Shown piece after piece: positions 1-8,900 of a DNA stretch of 9,414 bases (positions are counted from its first letter, which is position 1; each line of letters starts with the position of its first letter). Both the position numbers and the translations under genes were made by a program. The DNA comes from Gammaproteobacteria bacterium. Lineage in GTDB: Bacteria; Pseudomonadota; Gammaproteobacteria; Burkholderiales; Burkholderiaceae_E. The DNA is taken from positions 1 to 9,414 of the forward strand of contig JAUIAI010000049.1 of NCBI GenBank assembly GCA_030425615.1. The letters run 5' to 3'. The notes under the pieces were generated by a model, which was not told the origin of the DNA, ran no database searches, and worked only from the letters and a program-made list of their open reading frames with translations.

Positions 1-807
1 CACCTGGTCGTCACGCCGGACGGCTACGAGGGCATCGGCGCCAACAACTGGCTGGCCTTCAACACCAAGAAGGCACCGCTGGACAACGTCAAGGTGCGCC
101 AGGCCATTGCCTACGCGGTCGACCGCAACTTCATCACGAAGGCGCTGCACCGTGGCACCTCCAGCGCGTCCACCGGGCCGATCGTGCCGGGTTCGCCGTT
201 CTACACGGACGAAGTCGCCACCTACGACCTGGACCTCAAGAAGTCGGCCGCCCTGCTCGACGAGGCCGGCTTCAAGCCCGACGGCAACGGCGTGCGCATG
301 AAGCTCACGGTGGACTACCTGCCGGCCGTGCCCGACACCCAGCAGCGCATCGCCGAGTACCTGCGCCCGCAGCTCAAGAAGGTGGGCATCGAGGTGGAAG
401 TCCGCACCTCGCCGGACTTCCCCACCTGGGCCAAGCGCATCTCGAACTATGACTTCGACATGACGATGGATCTGCCGTTCAACTGGGGCGACCCGGTCAT
501 CGGCGTGCATCGGACCTACCTGTGCAACAACATCGTCAAGGGCGTCATCTGGTCGAACACGCAGCAGTACTGCAACCCGGAGGTGGACAAGCTGCTCAAC
601 GACGCCGGCCAGGAGCTGAACGAGACCAAGCGTCGCGCCTACTATGTCACCGCCCAGCGCATCCTCGCCGACGAGCTGCCGGTGTACTGGCTGAACACGG
701 TGCCCTATCACACCGCGTATCACAAGAACCTCGGCAACCCCCCGCGCACTATCTGGGGCACGGTCTCGCCGATGGACGAGCTGTACTGGAAGGAACAGCC
801 CAAGTAA
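1..807 (+). CDS. ABC transporter substrate-binding protein, family 5 (peptide/nickel class), C-terminal part
   Basis: The gene is cut by the window start; frame 1 is open from base 1 to a TAA at 805-807, leaving 268 visible residues, about half of the usual 500-550. Family 5 binding proteins capture peptides, opines, sugars or nickel complexes in the periplasm and deliver them to a DppBC-type channel. The visible part has the family's lobe II features: an NNWLAFNT strand, then KVRQAIAYAVDR (fragment residues ~30-41), the most recognisable family signature, then a PIVPGSPFY segment, an AALLDEAGF helix and a C-terminal ILADELPVYWLN segment. Two cysteines at fragment residues 175 and 191 could form a disulfide in the periplasm (inference). 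The signal peptide would lie outside the window. A permease-ATPase operon follows directly, so this is its likely binding protein. The substrate is not inferable. Family call is firm. Confidence 0.93.
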   Translation, partial: HLVVTPDGYEGIGANNWLAFNTKKAPLDNVKVRQAIAYAVDRNFITKALHRGTSSASTGPIVPGSPFYTDEVATYDLDLKKSAALLDEAGFKPDGNGVRMKLTVDYLPAVPDTQQRIAEYLRPQLKKVGIEVEVRTSPDFPTWAKRISNYDFDMTMDLPFNWGDPVIGVHRTYLCNNIVKGVIWSNTQQYCNPEVDKLLNDAGQELNETKRRAYYVTAQRILADELPVYWLNTVPYHTAYHKNLGNPPRTIWGTVSPMDELYWKEQPK

Positions 808-822
808 GGCCCTCGGGCCTGC

Positions 823-856
823 CCCGGCTCCGCACGGCCTCGGCCGCGGAGCCGGG
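823..856 (+). promoter_or_regulatory. 11-bp perfect hairpin between binding-protein and permease genes
   Basis: Bases 823-833 (CCCGGCTCCGC) are exactly complementary in reverse to 846-856, with a 12-base loop. A smaller inverted repeat, GGCCC-TC-GGGCC, sits at 808-819 just after the TAA stop. No T-run follows, so it is not a classical intrinsic terminator. In importer operons such hairpins often protect the upstream binding-protein message from 3' decay or partly attenuate read-through, so that binding protein exceeds permease. That role is an inference here; the stem itself is directly visible. Confidence 0.6.
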
Positions 857-882
857 CGCCAACGAACACTGGGGAGCCGACG

Positions 883-1875
883 ATGTCGTTCCTGACGTTG
901 CTGCTCAAACGCGTGGGCTACGGTCTTGCCCTGCTCGTGGCGGTGCTGGTGCTGAACTTCACGCTGCTGCAGGCCGCGCCCGGCGACATGGCCGACGTGA
1001 TCGCCGGCGAGATGGGCGGGGCCACCGAGGAGATGCTCGCGCAGATCCGTGCCGAGTACGGTCTTGACCAGCCCTTCCACGTTCAGCTCTTCACCTATGT
1101 CAGCCGCGTCGCGCAGGGCGATCTCGGCTACTCCTACTACTTCGACCAGCCGGTCACGGATCTGATCCTCGGCCGCCTGTGGGCCACCGTATTGCTGGTG
1201 GTCAGTTCGCTGCTGCTGTCGATCTTCGTGGGCACGCTGCTCGGTGTGCTGGCCGCGCGCCGACCCAACGGGCTGGTGAGCCACTTCGTCACGGTGCTGT
1301 CGCTCATCGGCTATGCCCTGCCGGTGTTCTGGACGGGCATCATGCTGGTCATCCTGTTCGCCTCGGTGCTGCCCTGGTTCCCGGTTTCGGGCATGAGCAG
1401 TTCGCTGATGGACACCGACGCCTCCTTCATCGCGCACGCGCTGGACGTGCTGCACCACCTGGCGCTGCCCGTGCTGACCCTGTCCACCATCTACCTCGCG
1501 TTCTACAGCCGGCTGTCGCGCGCCAGCATGCTGGACGTGCTCGGCGCGGACTACGTCCGCACCGCAAGGGCCAAGGGGCTCGCCGAGAGCGTGGTGGTGT
1601 TCAAGCACGCACTGCGCAACGCGGTCCTGCCGGTGGTCACCTTCGCGGGCCTGCAGTTCAGCGCCCTGTTCTCCGGGGCCGTGCTCGTGGAAACGGTGTT
1701 CAGCTGGCCCGGCCTGGGCACGCTGGCCTTCGATTCCATCCTACGCCGCGACTCCAACACCCTGCTCGGCATCCTGTTCTTCTCCGCGCTGATCGTCATC
1801 GTGGTCAACCTGATCACGGATCTGGCCTACCGCCTGATCGATCCGCGCATCAAATCGGCGGGGGCCGGCTCATGA
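883..1875 (+). CDS. ABC transporter permease, DppB/OppB type
   Basis: The 330-residue length is normal for DppB-type inner-membrane permeases, which pair with a DppC-type partner to form the import channel. Visible features: an N-terminal membrane helix (~9-30) followed by a typical QAAPGD periplasmic turn, then hydrophobic segments near 100-123, 133-164, 190-208, 250-270 and 293-316. The cytoplasmic coupling (EAA) loop reads DYVRTARAKGL at 223-233, followed by HALRNAVLPV, which is the canonical form. A FSWPGLG motif lies near 273-279, and the protein ends in the typical LIDPRIK tail. The ATG at 883 is preceded by GGGGAG at 871-876, six bases away, which supports this start. The stop overlaps the next start by four bases (ATGA). 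Family assignment is firm; the transported substrate is unknown. Confidence 0.95.
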   Translation: MSFLTLLLKRVGYGLALLVAVLVLNFTLLQAAPGDMADVIAGEMGGATEEMLAQIRAEYGLDQPFHVQLFTYVSRVAQGDLGYSYYFDQPVTDLILGRLWATVLLVVSSLLLSIFVGTLLGVLAARRPNGLVSHFVTVLSLIGYALPVFWTGIMLVILFASVLPWFPVSGMSSSLMDTDASFIAHALDVLHHLALPVLTLSTIYLAFYSRLSRASMLDVLGADYVRTARAKGLAESVVVFKHALRNAVLPVVTFAGLQFSALFSGAVLVETVFSWPGLGTLAFDSILRRDSNTLLGILFFSALIVIVVNLITDLAYRLIDPRIKSAGAGS

Positions 1876-2764
1876 GCGCCGTCATGCCCGAATCTCAGCA
1901 GCCGGAAGGCGAGGTCGTCGTCCGGGTCGAGCACCCGGTGCTCGAGGCCGCGCGCATGTTCGTGCGCAACAAGGCGGCGGTGGTCGGTGCCGTGCTGCTC
2001 GTCCTCATCGTGGGCACGAGCCTGTTCGGCCCCTGGATCTACCCCGTGGATCCTTTCGAACTCGTGTGGGCGCCGCTGTCGCCGCCGGGCGAGGAAGGCT
2101 TCATCCTGGGCACCGACACCCTGGGCCGCGACCTGCTCGCCGGCCTGATCTACGGCAGCCGCGCGACGCTGGCGGTGGGCGCGGCCGCCGCACTCATCAC
2201 CATCGTCATCGGCGTGCTCGTGGGCTCGCTGGCCGGCTACTACCGCGGCTGGGTGGAAGAACTGCTGATGCGCATCACCGAGTTCTTCCAGGTGCTGCCG
2301 CCACTGCTGCTGGCAATGGTGGTGGTCATGCTGTTCAACCCCTCGCTGACCACCATTGCCGTGGCCATCGGCATCGTCTCCTGGACCGGCACGGCGCGTC
2401 TGGCGCGCGGCGAATTCCTGCGCATCCGCGAACTCGAATACGTCAAGGCCGAGCGCTCCATCGGCTCCAAGGACCGGCGCATCATCTGGCAGGTCATGCT
2501 GCCCAACGCGGGCCCGCCGCTGATCGTCAGCGCGGCGCTGTCGGTGGGCACGGCCATCCTGTTCGAGGCCGGACTCAGCTTCCTGGGTCTGTCGGACCCC
2601 AACGTCATGAGCTGGGGCTACCTGATCGGCGCCAACCGGCCCCACATCCTCGAGGCCTGGTGGCCGGTGACCTTTCCCGGCATTGCCATCTTCATCACCG
2701 TGCTGGCGATCTCGCTGGTGGGCGACGGCCTGAACGACGCCCTGAACCCGAAGCTGAGGCAGCG

Positions 2765-2768
<4 letters not shown>
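1872..2768 (+). CDS. ABC transporter permease, DppC/OppC type
   Basis: This 298-residue protein is the second half of the inner-membrane channel. It has the DppC N-terminal layout: a hydrophilic start, one membrane helix (~35-54), then the conserved GTDTLGRD motif at 80-87 and YGSR just before the transport domain. Further hydrophobic segments lie near 100-122, 140-156, 160-175, 215-237 and 268-285. The coupling loop at 189-201 reads EYVKAERSIGSKD, where most relatives have an ARALG-like sequence, a mild variant. LPNAGPPLIV and FLGLSDPNVMSWG follow as expected. The ATG at 1872 lies inside the stop of the upstream permease (ATGA) and has a G-run (1860-1864) as a likely ribosome site, suggesting coupled translation. 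An in-frame upstream extension reading back to 1179 is only out-of-frame permease sequence and was discarded. Confidence 0.95.
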
Positions 2769-3783
<1,015 letters not shown>

Positions 3784-3787
<4 letters not shown>

Positions 3788-4806
3788 CGAACGAACAGCC
3801 ACTGCTTCAGGTCAGCGACCTGAAGGTCCACTTCCCCATCAAGAAGGGTGCGTTCGGCAGCGCCAGCAGCGTGCACGCGGTGGACGGTGTCTCGTTCTCC
3901 GTCCGACGCGGCACCACCTTCGGGCTGGTGGGCGAATCCGGCTCGGGCAAGACCACCACGGCGCTGGCCGTCATGCGCCTGGCGCCGGTGACCGCCGGGC
4001 GCATCGCCATCGGCGACGCGGACCTCGTCGGGCTCGAGGGCGAGGCCCTGCGCCAGCAACGCCGGCGGATGCAGATCATCTTCCAGGACCCGTATTCTTC
4101 GCTGAACCCGCGCGTGCGCGCGGGCGACATCGTGCGCTCGCCGCTGGACCAGCTCGAGGTCGGCACGCCGGCCGAGCGCAAGGCCCGCGTGGACGAGTTG
4201 TTCCGGCTCGTGGGCCTGCGGCCCGAACAGCAGGCGCTGTTCCCCCACCAGTTCTCGGGCGGCCAGCGTCAGCGCATCGGCGTGGCCCGCGCACTGGCCA
4301 CACAGCCGGATCTCATCGTCTGCGACGAGCCGGTCTCGGCGCTGGACGTCGCCATCCAGGCACAGATCCTCAACCTCCTGCGCCGGCTGCAGAGCGAATT
4401 CGGGCTCACCTATCTGTTCATCTCGCACGACCTGGGCGTGGTGCAGTACATGTGCGACGACATCGCCGTCATGTACCTCGGCCAGATCGTCGAACATGCG
4501 GATCGTGTCTCGCTGTTCGGCGAGCCGCTGCATCCCTACACCTGGGCGCTGCTGTCGGCGGTGCCCTCGGCGGATCCGGCCCTGCGCGGCCGCAGCGACC
4601 GCATCCGCCTCACGGGCGACCCGCCCAGCCCCATCGACCCCAAGCCGGGCTGCCGCTTCGCGGGGCGCTGCCCGTTCGCCGAGGATGCCTGCCGCCAGAC
4701 CACGCCCGAGTTGCGCGAGATCCGGCCCGGCCACCGCGTGGCCTGTCACCTCGTGGACGAGAACGGGGTGCCGCCGCACAGGCGCGCGGCGGCCGCCACG
4801 GCCTGA
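3784..4806 (+). CDS. ABC transporter ATP-binding protein, DppF/OppF type
   Basis: This is the second ATPase of the importer, 340 residues and last in the operon. Motifs are intact: Walker A GESGSGKT at 50-57, Q-loop Q101 in FQDPYSSLNPR (the DPYSSLNPR form is characteristic of DppF/OppF), signature FSGGQRQ at 157-163, Walker B with D181-E182 (CDEPVSALD) and switch histidine H215. The C-terminal extension has four cysteines at 290, 296, 303 and 321, with exactly the same spacing (X5, X6, X17) as in the DppD-type partner. It starts at the ATG in the upstream gene's stop (ATGA, 3784-3787), with AGGTGG at 3774-3779 in front. Its TGA (4804-4806) lies 15 bases from the convergent gene's stop, inside a hairpin. 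Confidence 0.96.
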
Positions 4807-4825
4807 CACCGGCCACCGGGGTCAG
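4803..4825. terminator. Hairpin spanning both stop codons of two convergent genes
   Basis: Bases 4803-4812 pair with 4816-4825: five pairs (CTGAC/GTCAG), one mismatch, then four pairs (CCGG/CCGG) around a three-base CCA loop. The structure contains the TGA of the ATPase gene and, on the other strand, the TGA of the Fe-S protein gene. The 15-base intergenic gap is the centre of the hairpin. Neither side has a T-run, so intrinsic termination is uncertain. It may instead block read-through or protect 3' ends in both directions. Confidence 0.4.
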
Positions 4826-5823
4826 TCGCGCGCGTCGTGCCCGCGTTTGCGAAGCATCTTCTGCGCGAGGCCGGGCGCCACGCCCGGCCGGGACCAGGGA
4901 CAAACGGCCAGACAGATGCCGCAGCCCAGCGTCTGGCCGAAATACGGGATGCAGCGGTCGAAATCCACGTACCACTTGCGCACGCCCCGGACCATCTGCT
5001 TCTCGTGCGAGATCGCGCGCGGCGGACAGGCATCCACGCATATGCGGCAGTTCTCGCAGAAATCCTCCGAGCCGAAATCATCCACCGGATCGGGCACGAG
5101 CGGCATCGTCGTGGTGACGGCGGCCAGCCGGAACGACGAACCGAACCGGCGGTGGATCAGCGAGCCGTGCTTGCCGAGCCGGCCCATGCCGGCGTCGATG
5201 GCGGCCGGCATCATCGACAGTGCGGAGGCGAAGGGCCCGGGCCACGGGGTGGCGTCGTAGCCGAGCCCGAGGATGAAGTTGGCGAGCTCGCGGCAGGCGC
5301 GCGAGGCCCGGTTGTACTCCCTGGCGACGACGACTCCGGCCGTGGGATTCTCGAACGTTGCGGGCGCCTGTGAGATCTCCTCGTAGGGCATCGTCACGGC
5401 GAGCAGGATCACCCACGGGTCGTCCAGCGTGTAGCCCTCGAAGACATAGTCGGCCCGCATCGCCGCGATGCGGATGTCGTCGCTCTCGTGCTCGCGCGCG
5501 AAGCGCTTCACCCGCTCCGTGAAACCCTCGGGCGTGTCCCGCGTGACTTCCTCCGCCCGCTGCGCGGGCGCCGGGCCACGCCCGCCCGGCGGCTTCGGAT
5601 TGAAGTGCTCGCGCATGGCGGGCGACTGCCGGTGAAACCGGATCACCTCGGTCTGCAGCTCACCGTGCGTCTGGCGCTCCGGCGGGTGCCAGAAGAACGG
5701 AGACGGCCGCCGGAACGTGGTCTCGCCCAGGCCGTTGATCGTGTTGCCGGAAACGGCGGGCATGGCGGCCACGAAGTTGTCCGGCGGTTGCCAGCCGCCG
5801 CTTGCGGAATCGTCTCTGCCCAT
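4822..5823 (-). CDS. Reductive dehalogenase-like (RdhA/QueG superfamily) double [4Fe-4S] protein
   Basis: This 333-residue soluble protein has no signal peptide or membrane helix. The C-terminal part carries eight cysteines in two ferredoxin-type groups: C256, C259, C262, C266-P and C291, C301, C304, C308-P. In front lies a segment typical of the cobalamin-binding fold shared by reductive dehalogenases and QueG: ANFILGLGY (~181-189), ALSMMPAAIDAGMGRLGKHG (201-220), a FGSSFRLAAVTT strand (227-238) and PLVPDPVDDFG (241-251). The AIDAGMG-x-LG-x-HG stretch, the DFG lead-in and KWYVDFDRC (283-291) recall RdhA more than QueG. It is shorter than respiratory RdhA (~450-550 residues) and lacks their Tat leader, so it would be cytoplasmic. 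The ATG has GGGGGA upstream on its strand. The gene is convergent with the importer operon and divergent from the oxidoreductase gene. Substrate unknown; QueG-like or another corrinoid/Fe-S function remains possible. Confidence 0.8.
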   Translation of the reverse strand: MGRDDSASGGWQPPDNFVAAMPAVSGNTINGLGETTFRRPSPFFWHPPERQTHGELQTEVIRFHRQSPAMREHFNPKPPGGRGPAPAQRAEEVTRDTPEGFTERVKRFAREHESDDIRIAAMRADYVFEGYTLDDPWVILLAVTMPYEEISQAPATFENPTAGVVVAREYNRASRACRELANFILGLGYDATPWPGPFASALSMMPAAIDAGMGRLGKHGSLIHRRFGSSFRLAAVTTTMPLVPDPVDDFGSEDFCENCRICVDACPPRAISHEKQMVRGVRKWYVDFDRCIPYFGQTLGCGICLAVCPWSRPGVAPGLAQKMLRKRGHDARD

Positions 5824-5845
5824 GCCCTGTCCCCCGTTCCGTTGC

Positions 5846-5865
5846 TCCGGCGCCGCCGGGCCGGA
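5846..5865. repeat. 6-bp inverted repeat in the divergent promoter region
   Basis: TCCGGC (5846-5851) and GCCGGA (5860-5865) form an inverted repeat with an 8-base spacer, ending five bases before the TATAAT. It occupies the place where a -35 element would be expected for the rightward gene, so it could be an operator. The region is GC-rich and a chance repeat of this size is quite possible. Confidence 0.25.
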
Positions 5866-5869
5866 TCCC

Positions 5870-5875
5870 TATAAT
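5870..5875 (+). promoter_or_regulatory. Candidate -10 box (perfect TATAAT) for the oxidoreductase gene
   Basis: A perfect TATAAT stands out in very GC-rich DNA, about 100 bases before the GTG start of the rightward gene. Transcription would start near 5881-5883, giving a leader of roughly 95 bases. No good -35 box lies at 16-18 bases: that position reads CCGGCG, and the nearest likeness, TTGCTC at 5842-5847, is 22 bases away. The promoter may therefore need an activator. The same AT-rich patch might also serve the leftward gene, whose ATG is only 47 bases away. Confidence 0.5.
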
Positions 5876-5891
5876 GCACGAACGCTTGTCT

Positions 5892-5912
5892 GCGGGTGGA
5901 TCACGAACCCGC
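5892..5912 (+). promoter_or_regulatory. Possible leader hairpin of the oxidoreductase mRNA
   Basis: GCGGGT (5892-5897) can pair with ACCCGC (5907-5912) around a 9-base loop, about ten bases after the predicted transcription start. I recognise no known riboswitch or leader-peptide pattern. It may be a 5' stabilising stem or simply chance in GC-rich sequence. Confidence 0.25.
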
Positions 5913-5963
5913 CCGCGCCCCTTCAGGGCCGGACACGCCCGAAACCGCGCCACGATGCGCACT

Positions 5964-5968
5964 GGAGA
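5964..5968 (+). promoter_or_regulatory. Shine-Dalgarno site selecting the GTG start at 5976
   Basis: GGAGA at 5964-5968 lies seven bases before GTG 5976, an ideal distance. An in-frame ATG at 5955 would add seven residues but has no comparable site upstream, and this Shine-Dalgarno would then lie inside its coding sequence. The next ATG (6009) lacks a good site and would remove eleven residues. Confidence 0.7.
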
Positions 5969-5975
5969 CCCCTCG

Positions 5976-8900
5976 GTGAACGCACCCGTCGATCCCGAAC
6001 GCCTGTCCATGACGCTCAACGACCGCTACACGGTCGAGCAGGGATGGCTCTACATGACCGGTATGCAGGCGCTCGTACGCCTGCCGCTGCAGCAACACCG
6101 CCGCGATGCGGCCAACGGCCTGAACACCGGCGGCTACATCTCCGGCTACCGCGGCTCGCCGCTCGGCCGCTACGACATCGAGCTCTGGTCGGCGCAGAAA
6201 CTGCTGGACAACGAGAACATCGTTTTCCGGCCTGCGGTGAACGAAGACCTCGCGGCCACGGCGCTCTGGGGTTCGCAGTACGTGGGCGCGTTCCCCGGCG
6301 CCACCGTGGATGGCGTGTTCGGCATCTGGTACGGTAAGGGCCCGGGTGTGGACCGCTCGGGCGATCCGTTCCGCCATGCCAACCAGGCGGGCTCGTCGGC
6401 CCATGGCGGCGTGCTCGCGCTGGCCGGTGACGACCACGGCGCCAAATCGAGCACGGTGGCGAACTATTCGGACCTGAATTTCGTGGCCGCCGGCATTCCC
6501 CTGCTCTATCCGGCCAATGCGCAGGAGGTGCTCGACTTCGGCCTGCACGGCATTGCGATGAGCCGCTACTCGGGCTGCTGGAGCGGCATGAAGCTCGTGA
6601 CCGATGTCGTCGAGGGCGGCGGCTCGGTGCTCGTGGCGCCGGATTCCCCGGCCATCACGCTGCCGCCGCTGCCCACCGAGGCCGAGGGCGGCCTGAACTC
6701 GCGCGCCATCGACCGGCCGCTGCCGCAGGAAGAACGCCTTTACCACCACAAGCATCTGGCCGTCATGGCCTATGCGCGCGCCAACGGGCTGAACCGCATC
6801 GTCGTCGATCCGAAACGGGCGAGCATCGGCGTCATGGCGGCCGGCAAGGCCTGGCAGGATCTGCGCCAGGCCTTGCACCAGATGGGCATCGACGACAAAC
6901 AGGCCGAATCCATGGGCCTGCGCATCATGAAGGTGGGCCTGGTGTGGCCGCTGGATCCGGAGATCGTGCGCCGCTTCGCCGAAGGGCTGGGCACCGTCCT
7001 GGTCGTCGAAGAAAAGCGCCCGCTGCTGGAAGACCAGGTGCGCAACGCGCTCTATGGTCAGGCGCGCGCTCCTCGCGTGCTGGGCAAGCATGCGTCCGGC
7101 GGCGTGTTCGATGCCGCCCCCGGCGCGCGTCTGTTCCCGAACGCGGGCGAGATCTCGCCGGATCTCATCGCCCGCGTGCTGGGCGAGCTGCTGATCCGCG
7201 ACCCCGACTGCTATTTCGATCCGGCCCGGCTGGCGGATCTGCCGCCAGTGCCCGGTTTCTCGGAGGACGACCACGGCCGCGACAACGTACAGACGCTGGA
7301 GCTCAAGCGCCTGGCCGACAAGCGCGCCCACACCGTGGTGCCGCTGCGCGCGCCCACGTTCTGCTCGGGCTGCCCGCACGCACGCTCCACCAAGGTGCCC
7401 GAGGGCAGCCGCGCGCTGGCCGGCATCGGCTGCCACTCCACGGCCATCCTGCAGGATCCGGTGCACACCACCACCTGGTCGCACATGGGTGGCGAAGGCG
7501 TGCTCTGGCTCGGCCAGCAGCCGTTCACCACCGAAAAGCACGTGTTCGCGAACATCGGCGACGGCACCTTGTTCCACTCGGGCTTCCTGGCCGTGCGCCA
7601 GGCCGTGGCCGCGCACGTGCCCATGACCTACAAGCTGCTGTTCAACGGCTTCGTGTCCATGACCGGCGGCCAGCCGGTGGACGGCGAGCTCGGCGTGCCG
7701 CAGATCCTGCAGCAGTTCGCCGCCGAGGGCGTGAAGAAGATGGTGGTCGTCACCGACGACCCCGCCCGCTACGAAGGGGTGAAGCTGCCCGACGGCGTGC
7801 CGGTTCGTCCGCGCGACGAGCTCGAGGCGGTGCAGCGCGAGCTGCGCGAGTACAACGACGTCTCGGTCATGGTGTTCGACCAGCCCTGCGCCACCGAGCG
7901 CCGCCGCCTGCGCAAGCGCGGCAAGTGGGAAGACCCGGACATGCGCAGCTTCATCAACACCGCGGTCTGCGAGGGCTGCGGCGACTGCGGGCGCAAGGCC
8001 AACTGCCTGTCCATCGAACCGGTGGACACCGAACTGGGCCGCAAGCGGCGCATCAACCAGTCCACCTGCAACAAGGACTTCAGCTGCCAGGAGGGCTTCT
8101 GCCCGAGCTTCGTCACCGTGGAGGGCGCCAAGCTGCGCCGCCCGGAGAAGGCCAACCGCTCGCAGCTCGCCCCGGTCAGCGACTGGATCGACAGCCTGCC
8201 CGAGCCGGAGTTCGCGCGGCCCGAGGCGTCCTTCTCCATCATGGTCTCGGGCATCGGCGGTACCGGCGTGGTCACCATCGGTCAGACCCTGGCCGTGGCC
8301 GCGCACCTGGACGGCTATGCCAGCTCCAACCTGGACGTGACCGGCCTTTCGCAGAAGTACGGCGCGGTGCTCTCGCACGTGAAACTCGCGCCCAGGCCCG
8401 AGCAACTGTTCGCCACGCGCATCGCCAGCCGCGAGGCCGACACGCTCATCGGCTGTGATCTCATCGTTTCGGCCGGCGACGAGGCCGTGCAGCGCCTTGA
8501 CCCCAGGCGAACGCGCGGCGTGGTGTGCACGGACATGGTGCCCACCTCGGACTTCTCCCGTAACCCCGACTGGCGGGCCGACGACACCGCGCTCTTCGAG
8601 CGTATCCGCTCGGCCACCACCGCCGATCTCATCGGCATCGATGCGCTGCGCCTGTCACGGGCGCTGCTGGGCGACGCCATCGGCGCGAACATGATTCTCA
8701 TGGGCGCGGCCTGGCAGATGGGCGCCGTGCCGCTGTCGCTGGACGCGATCGAACGCGCCATCGAGCTCAACGGCGTGGCCGTCGCCATGAACCGCAACGC
8801 GTTCGCCTGGGGCCGGCGACTGGTGGTGGACCGCGACGCCGTCCTGCGCGCGGCCGAGCCGGCCTCGCGCACCGCCGAGGCCAAGGTGGTGCAGATCAAC

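Noticed and set aside
4837..5373. Plus-strand open frame opposite the RdhA-like gene
   Set aside because: It has no domain or ribosome site, and the opposite strand has intact Fe-S motifs throughout.
5700..5712. Twin arginines (residues 38-39) of the RdhA-like protein as a Tat signal
   Set aside because: They are too far from the N-terminus, the context FRRPSPFF does not fit the Tat consensus and no hydrophobic stretch follows.
4822..5823. Calling this protein QueG (epoxyqueuosine reductase)
   Set aside because: The two-cluster layout and GCGICLAVCPW are shared, but the AIDAGMG, DFG and KWYVDFDRC contexts fit RdhA better and no queuosine gene is nearby. Kept as an alternative in the feature entry.
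5955..5975. ATG at 5955 as the oxidoreductase start
   Set aside because: It is in frame but has no Shine-Dalgarno upstream, while GTG 5976 has GGAGA at a seven-base distance. It cannot be fully excluded.
5901..8405. An 834-codon open frame on the minus strand, antisense to the oxidoreductase gene
   Set aside because: The translation is rich in Ala, Arg, His, Gly and Asp with no recognisable domain. It is a typical high-GC shadow of a well-supported gene.
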